From Anaerolineae bacterium (GTDB taxonomy: Bacteria > Chloroflexota > Anaerolineae > JAAYZQ01): a stretch of DNA of 5,687 nucleotides. Below are positions 1-3,491 of this stretch, one piece after another; positions within the stretch are counted from its first letter, which is position 1, and the number at the start of each line of letters is the position of its first letter. The stretch spans positions 1 through 5,687 of the forward strand of contig JAFGOG010000394.1 of the NCBI GenBank assembly GCA_016926595.1, given 5' to 3'. Both the position numbers and the translations under genes were made by a program. The notes beneath the pieces were generated by a model. The model was not told the DNA's origin. It made no database searches and was given only the letters and a program-made list of their open reading frames with translations.

Positions 1-219
1 GGGAGGCAACTTTCGAAAGAGGGGATGGATGAAAGCCAGATCCAACTTTAGGAAAGCATAGACGGTCAGGCTGATGGCCAAGCTGGTGACGAGGGACTGC
101 AGGTATTGCCCGGTGGCATAACCGACGCCCAGGCCAAAGGGGAGGGCGGGCAGAATCACGGCCAGCGACTCGCCGATGGGGCCGCCATACCAGAGTCTCA
201 TACGCCTCTTCATCTGCAT
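1..219 (-). CDS. Hypothetical membrane protein, N-terminal fragment (runs off left edge)
   Basis: I do not recognise this protein. The frame is open from ATG at 219 to base 1, giving 73 residues with no stop. An in-frame TAG at 250-252 closes the frame upstream, so the start must lie at or below 219. A purine-rich GGAAGGA at 222-228 sits 3 nt before the ATG at 219 and about 8 nt before a second in-frame ATG at 213, so either could be used. The first ~10 residues are basic (MQMKRRMRLW). Two hydrophobic stretches follow, at about residues 18-36 and 41-59, which suggests an integral inner-membrane protein with a positively charged N-terminus on the cytoplasmic side. A strong promoter lies about 90 bp upstream. 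It points the same way as the exporter operon but probably has its own transcript. Coding seems likely from the start signals; function is unknown. Confidence 0.6.
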   Translation of the reverse strand, partial: MQMKRRMRLWYGGPIGESLAVILPALPFGLGVGYATGQYLQSLVTSLAISLTVYAFLKLDLAFIHPLFRKLPP

Positions 220-221
220 CT

Positions 222-228
222 TCCTTCC
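222..228 (-). promoter_or_regulatory. Ribosome binding site of the left-edge membrane protein
   Basis: Read on the minus strand this is GGAAGGA. It is 3 nt from the ATG at 219 and about 8 nt from the in-frame ATG at 213. The second spacing is closer to the usual optimum, so the protein may begin two codons later than the first ATG. Confidence 0.45.
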
Positions 229-312
229 GGCGCTCAGCGACGACGGAGGCTAACAGGCCAAGGCTGGGTCATCGCCGCTTTTCGGCATCACACGGGTGCG
301 CGCCCTTGACCT

Positions 313-341
313 ATCATAGACGCAAGACCGCGCAATGTCAA
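313..341 (-). promoter_or_regulatory. Near-consensus sigma70-type promoter for the left-edge membrane protein
   Basis: On the minus strand a perfect -35 box TTGACA (336-341) is followed by exactly 17 bp (319-335) and then TATGAT (313-318), which matches the -10 consensus at 5 of 6 positions. Transcription would start near base 306, leaving a leader of about 86 nt before the ATG at 219. The -35 box overlaps the TGA stop (338-340) of the upstream methyltransferase gene. This argues that the left-edge gene is expressed separately from the exporter operon. The match is seen directly; activity is inferred. Confidence 0.65.
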
Positions 342-799
342 ACTCCAAGCAGCCGGACGATGCCTGCCGGGAGGTTGAATCTGGGCACCGTCTGCATGTA
401 GCGCTCGTAGGATTCGCCGAACCTGGCGACGAGCAGTTGCTCTTCCTGCCTGGTGAACCAATAGACACAGGCTATGCCCAGAATGCCGATACCCGCGAGG
501 ATCCAGTTGGGGGTGAAAAGGAAAACGACGAGATACATCAGCATCCAGCCCAGGTATTGGGGATGCCGGACGAGGGCATAGACGCCGACGTCCACAAGCG
601 CCTGGGCGGCGACGTAGCTTTTCCCTCTCGGCACCCGGCCTTTTGCGCGCAATGTGAAGATGGGTAGAAAGAGCAGGATCATGGCGACGAACCAGGTTGC
701 CCAGGCAAGGTAATCGAGACCTTTCAGGGCAACGGTTTTGTCCAGGATCCACATCAACGCGAAATCTGCAACGAGCAAGGCCGCGGCAACGTAGTGCAT
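338..799 (-). CDS. ICMT/PEMT-family membrane methyltransferase (isoprenylcysteine carboxyl methyltransferase-like)
   Basis: This 153-residue polytopic membrane protein resembles the small bacterial proteins annotated as isoprenylcysteine carboxyl methyltransferase or phospholipid N-methyltransferase family. Such enzymes use S-adenosylmethionine. Hydrophobic segments lie at about residues 3-18, 30-50 and 84-114, the last possibly a helical hairpin. The family signature is clear: RHPQYLG at 78-84, then EEQLL at 119-123, FGESYERY at 127-134 and VPRF at 138-141. In the family, the RHPxY and paired-Glu region forms the cofactor pocket. The ATG at 799 was chosen because GGAGGG (806-811) lies 6 nt upstream. 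The frame stays open to 1057, but that part only shadows the permease. It follows the second permease gene by 22 bp, so it is probably the last gene of the exporter operon. Bacteria generally lack prenylated CaaX proteins, so the true substrate is unknown. Confidence 0.85.
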   Translation of the reverse strand: MHYVAAALLVADFALMWILDKTVALKGLDYLAWATWFVAMILLFLPIFTLRAKGRVPRGKSYVAAQALVDVGVYALVRHPQYLGWMLMYLVVFLFTPNWILAGIGILGIACVYWFTRQEEQLLVARFGESYERYMQTVPRFNLPAGIVRLLGV

Positions 800-805
800 A
801 TCCTT

Positions 806-811
806 CCCTCC
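806..811 (-). promoter_or_regulatory. Ribosome binding site that fixes the methyltransferase start
   Basis: Minus-strand GGAGGG, 6 nt before the ATG at 799 and inside the 22-bp gap after the upstream permease stop (822-824). It rules out the much longer in-frame extension to base 1057. Confidence 0.75.
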
Positions 812-821
812 GGTCCTCTTT

Positions 822-1631
822 TTATTCCCAGCGGAACGTTTTGACGGCGGCGATCCAGCCGGCGACGGCCCAGGCCAGCAGGATGAGCAGATCGACGGCG
901 ATAGCTTCCAAGCCTTTCCCTTCGACCATGGCGGCCCGGAAGGGGGCCACAAAGTAGGTGAGGGGAAAGACCCTGGCCAAGGTCTGCAATGCCCGAGGCA
1001 GGGCCTCGACGGGGACAAACGCACCGCACAGGAGGAGCATGGGGATGTAGATGGCATGAACGGCCATCACCGCCGCGTCGGCGCTCTTGGTCACACTGCC
1101 GAGGACATAGCCCAGCGGGGCCACGGCGAAGGCGCCCAGCAGCAAAATGGGCGCCAGCAGCCACCAGCTCGCCGTCACCGCGAGGTCGGAGGAGGCCAGT
1201 CCGACCGCAAGGATCAAGGCGACTTCCAGGAACAGGAGCAGGGCAGCGGCCAGGGTCTTGGCCACAAGCAGGGTCCAGGCCGGCAGGGGCGTCCCGCCTA
1301 ACCGCTTGAAAACGCCCGCCTGTCGCTCTCGGACCAGCTTGGGCACCGGGCTTTCAAAGGCGGCGGCGATGACGCAATAGGTGACGATGCCCAGCGTCAT
1401 AAAGACCAGCGGCGACAGCTCGCTCAACCCTCCCCGGCCGCCCAGCCCCTGGAGCAGGACGTGGAAGACGCCATCCAGCATCCCTTCCCGGTTGAGGTAG
1501 ACGAATAGGGCCATGCCCAGCATTGGCACCAGGAAGGTCATGTATACCGCCTCGCGGCTGCGCCAGAACAGCTTGACTTCGGCAGCGGTCTGCCGGTAGA
1601 GGCTGATTGCTCGATCCGTGAGCCTGTCCAT
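822..1631 (-). CDS. ABC-2 type transporter permease (second subunit)
   Basis: A 269-residue integral membrane protein of the ABC-2 permease family (multidrug/antibiotic exporter type). About six transmembrane segments are visible, near residues 27-46, 73-93, 118-145, 152-176, 186-206 and 243-262. The cytoplasmic loop between segments two and three carries the typical RxxGxxKRLxxTPL pattern (RERQAGVFKRLGGTPLPAW, 101-119), thought to contact the ATPase. A conserved FPLTYFVAPFR (222-232) precedes the last helix. The start is ATG at 1631, with a GAGGAG-like site overlapping the previous gene's stop, 9 bp upstream. It is clearly a paralogue of the permease encoded just upstream: loop motifs, the PLTYF block and the last eight residues (AVKTFRWE) match. 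It is about 24 residues longer, mostly in the loop after helix one. The two probably form a heterodimeric channel driven by the shared ATPase; the substrate is not predictable. Confidence 0.9.
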   Translation of the reverse strand: MDRLTDRAISLYRQTAAEVKLFWRSREAVYMTFLVPMLGMALFVYLNREGMLDGVFHVLLQGLGGRGGLSELSPLVFMTLGIVTYCVIAAAFESPVPKLVRERQAGVFKRLGGTPLPAWTLLVAKTLAAALLLFLEVALILAVGLASSDLAVTASWWLLAPILLLGAFAVAPLGYVLGSVTKSADAAVMAVHAIYIPMLLLCGAFVPVEALPRALQTLARVFPLTYFVAPFRAAMVEGKGLEAIAVDLLILLAWAVAGWIAAVKTFRWE

Positions 1632-1635
1632 CGTG

Positions 1636-1642
1636 TCTCCTC
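1636..1642 (-). promoter_or_regulatory. Ribosome binding site of the second permease, overlapping the first permease's stop
   Basis: The minus strand reads TGAGGAGACACGATG. The TGA stop of the upstream permease (1641-1643) runs directly into the GAGGAG Shine-Dalgarno sequence, and the ATG (1629-1631) follows a few bases later. A terminating ribosome would be placed at the next start, so the two permeases are likely translationally coupled, consistent with equal stoichiometry. Confidence 0.6.
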
Positions 1643-2378
1643 ACTCCCAACGAAAGGTCTTGACGGCGACGACAAAGGCGACCGCCAGGCAGCCCAGCAG
1701 GACGAGCCAATCCGTGGCATACTCGGCAGGACCGCCGCCAAAGAGGACCGCGCCGCGCAAGGCGTTCACAAAATAGGTCAGCGGCAGCGCCTGGGCGATG
1801 TGGCGCAGCACAGGGGGCATGCCGTCCAGGGGGAACAGGGTGCCGCACAGGAACTGCATGGGCAGCGACAGGGCGCGCGCCGCCGCGGCGGCGACGTCGG
1901 TGTTGCGGCTCAGTCCGGCCAAGGCCAGGCCCATGGCGGCGAAGGAAAAGACGCCGACGAGCAGTGTGATCAATCCCCAGCCGAGGCTGCCGGTAAGCCG
2001 GGCGCCAAAGAGGAGGACGTTGACGGCGACCATAATCAGCGCCTGGGCCAGGATGAGAACCGCCGCCGTCAGGACCTTGGCCCCTACCAGCATCCAGGGC
2101 CGGAGGGGCGCGCCGCCCAGCCGCTTGAGGATGCCTTCATCGCGCTGCCGGGCCAGGGTGACCCCCAGGTTTTCAAAGGCGGCGCTCGAAACCACCATGC
2201 CCACCCCGCCGGCGATGAGGAAACTGGCGTAGGACACCTCGCCAACCTGGCCACCCCGATTCAAATAGCCGAAAAAGAGGATGGTCAGCACCGGGAAAAA
2301 GAGGGCAAAGGTGATCACCCCCTTGTCCCGCACAAGGAGGATGAGCTCGGCTCGCAGTTGGGCGATGAAGGCGCTCAT
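1641..2378 (-). CDS. ABC-2 type transporter permease (first subunit)
   Basis: A 245-residue integral membrane protein of the ABC-2 permease family. Six hydrophobic helices are visible, near residues 19-38, 50-68, 98-122, 133-157, 162-182 and 222-241. The N-terminus is short and cytoplasmic, as usual for the exporter (DrrB-like) group rather than the long-ectodomain group. The loop after helix two has the family pattern RQRDEGILKRLGGAPLRPW (77-95). ALPLTYFVNALRG (197-209) precedes the last helix. Its ATG (2376-2378) overlaps the TGA of the ATPase gene (2375-2377) in a 4-bp ATGA, so translation is probably coupled. The C-terminal eight residues are the same as in the next permease, which supports an origin by tandem duplication. 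It probably pairs with that permease to form the membrane pore of an exporter. Confidence 0.92.
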   Translation of the reverse strand: MSAFIAQLRAELILLVRDKGVITFALFFPVLTILFFGYLNRGGQVGEVSYASFLIAGGVGMVVSSAAFENLGVTLARQRDEGILKRLGGAPLRPWMLVGAKVLTAAVLILAQALIMVAVNVLLFGARLTGSLGWGLITLLVGVFSFAAMGLALAGLSRNTDVAAAAARALSLPMQFLCGTLFPLDGMPPVLRHIAQALPLTYFVNALRGAVLFGGGPAEYATDWLVLLGCLAVAFVVAVKTFRWE

Positions 2379-3292
2379 GCCCGGATCCTCCTGCCCGTCA
2401 GGTGGATGAAAACGTCCTCCAGCGTAGCGCCTTCAACCACCAACCCGCGCAGCGCCAAGCCACCGGTCTCGCTCAAGTCCATCAACGATTTGACGGCGGG
2501 CTGCACCTGGCGGGCAAAGAGGGTATACTTGCCATGGCCGTCGGTCACCGCCCTGGTTACACCAGGCATCGCTTCCAACCGGGCCACGTCGAGCGCGCCG
2601 TCGACGACGAACTCGACGCGGTGCTCGAGCTCCATAGCCGCCATCAGCCGTTTGGGGGTGTCGAGAGCGATGATCTGGCCGTGGTCGACGATGGCCACCC
2701 GGTCGCACAGCCGCTCGGCCTCTTCGATGTAGTGGGTGGTCAGGAATACTGTCTTGCCCCTCTTGCGAGCCAGGTCGATCCATTCCCAGATGGCCCGCCG
2801 GGACTGGGGATCGAGGCCGGCCGTGGGCTCGTCGAGGAACAGTACCTCCGGGTCATTGATCAGGGCCAGGACAAAGACCACGCGCTGTCGCTGCCCGCCG
2901 GATAGCCCGCGGACGAAGGCCCGGCGCTTTTCCTCGAGTCCGATCATCTCCAGCAGTAGATCGGGATCCACCGAGCGGCGATAGTAGCCGGCGAACAACT
3001 TGAGCAGCTCAGCCACCTGGAGATCCTGATACAGAGCGGTCTCCTGAAGCATGATGCCGATCCGCTCTCGCAGCTCGTAGCGATCACGGTGCGGGTCCAG
3101 GCCCAGTACTGTCACCTGGCCACTGTCGGCGGTCTTGAAGCCCTCGACGATCTCGATGGTGGTCGTCTTGCCCGCGCCATTCGGCCCCAGGAAACCAAAG
3201 ACCTCGGCTTCCTGTACCTCGAAGCCGATGCCGTCCACGGCTTTTACCTGGCCGTAGCACTTGTGCAGATTCTCAACCTTGATCACGCTCAT
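2375..3292 (-). CDS. ABC transporter ATP-binding protein (ABC-2 exporter ATPase)
   Basis: This 305-residue ATPase powers the ABC-2 exporter encoded by the next two genes. All nucleotide-binding motifs are intact: Walker A GPNGAGKT (36-43), Q-loop Q83, signature LSGGQ (130-134), Walker B LFLDEP (151-156), D-loop GLDPQ (159-163) and switch histidine H187 in TTHYIEEAE. Residues ~225-305 form the extra C-terminal domain usual in drug-exporter ATPases (DrrA/CcmA-like, COG1131), ending in the typical ATLEDVFIHLTGR. It should act as a dimer on the cytoplasmic face. The start is ATG at 3292 because GGAGG (3298-3302) lies 5 nt before it; an in-frame GTG at 3304 overlaps that site and would add only four residues. 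The gene opens the operon and its stop overlaps the first permease start by 4 bp. A candidate promoter lies about 110 bp upstream. The exported substrate cannot be told from sequence. Confidence 0.95.
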   Translation of the reverse strand: MSVIKVENLHKCYGQVKAVDGIGFEVQEAEVFGFLGPNGAGKTTTIEIVEGFKTADSGQVTVLGLDPHRDRYELRERIGIMLQETALYQDLQVAELLKLFAGYYRRSVDPDLLLEMIGLEEKRRAFVRGLSGGQRQRVVFVLALINDPEVLFLDEPTAGLDPQSRRAIWEWIDLARKRGKTVFLTTHYIEEAERLCDRVAIVDHGQIIALDTPKRLMAAMELEHRVEFVVDGALDVARLEAMPGVTRAVTDGHGKYTLFARQVQPAVKSLMDLSETGGLALRGLVVEGATLEDVFIHLTGRRIRA

Positions 3293-3297
3293 CCTTT

Positions 3298-3302
3298 CCT
3301 CC
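3298..3302 (-). promoter_or_regulatory. Ribosome binding site that fixes the ABC ATPase start
   Basis: Minus-strand GGAGG, 5 nt before the ATG at 3290-3292. The alternative in-frame GTG at 3302-3304 overlaps this site, so it is unlikely to be the start. Confidence 0.8.
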
Positions 3303-3399
3303 ACAGTCGCCGGTGTCCTACTGCGGGCGCCTGGCCTTTGCCCCGGCGCTCAGCAACAGGCACCTCCCGCGAGCCTGGTCGTTCTGACCTCACGGCTCT

Positions 3400-3428
3400 A
3401 TGATAGCAGATTGGGAGGCAGGAGGCAA
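3400..3428 (-). promoter_or_regulatory. Candidate sigma70-type promoter (extended -10) of the ABC exporter operon
   Basis: On the minus strand TTGCCT (3423-3428, 4 of 6 to consensus) is followed by 17 bp (3406-3422) and TATCAT (3400-3405, 5 of 6). A TG dinucleotide one base before the -10 box gives an extended -10 (TGCTATCAT), which can compensate for a weak -35. Transcription would begin near 3393, giving a leader of about 100 nt before the ATPase ATG. It is the best promoter-like match I found in the gap between helicase and exporter. Confidence 0.5.
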
Positions 3429-3458
3429 TGGTTCCACGGCAAACAGTCCAGGTTGGGG

Positions 3459-3491
3459 GGTGAACGGTCAGCAGGAGGAGGTGAACGGTCA
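3459..3491. repeat. 12-bp direct repeat with 21-bp period upstream of the exporter promoter
   Basis: GGTGAACGGTCA occurs at 3459-3470 and again at 3480-3491, exactly 21 bp (about two helical turns) apart. A purine-rich GCAGGAGGA spacer separates the copies. The right copy overlaps the helicase stop codon (3489-3491). Relative to the predicted exporter start site, the copies centre near -72 and -93, a position typical of activator or response-regulator sites. I saw no other complete copy in the window. An operator role is inferred. Confidence 0.5.

Noticed and set aside
227..238. 12-bp sequence CCGGCGCTCAGC shared with 3343-3354, both in leaders
   Set aside because: A 12-bp match is expected about once or twice by chance in a window this size, and the flanks do not match.
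274..286. Hairpin GCCG-CTTTT-CGGC as a terminator after the exporter operon
   Set aside because: The stem is only 4 bp and no T-run follows on the minus strand. No rho-independent terminator was found in this gap or in 3305-3488.
800..1057. In-frame 86-codon extension of the methyltransferase gene
   Set aside because: It lies entirely over the second permease in another frame, the extension looks like shadow sequence rich in Ser and Pro, and a good ribosome binding site with family-typical N-terminus supports ATG at 799.
1800..2732. 310-codon plus-strand open frame
   Set aside because: It is antisense to the first permease and the ATPase, its composition is rich in Gly, Gln and Ser with no recognisable motif, and GC-rich DNA commonly gives such long shadow frames.
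3293..3304. GTG start at 3304 for the ABC ATPase
   Set aside because: It overlaps the GGAGG ribosome binding site and adds only four residues; the ATG at 3292 has ideal spacing and the usual N-terminus.
3327..3349. Hairpin in the leader of the ABC ATPase (GCGCC arms, 13-nt loop)
   Set aside because: Five base pairs with a long loop is expected by chance in GC-rich DNA, and it has no antiterminator or riboswitch-like features.
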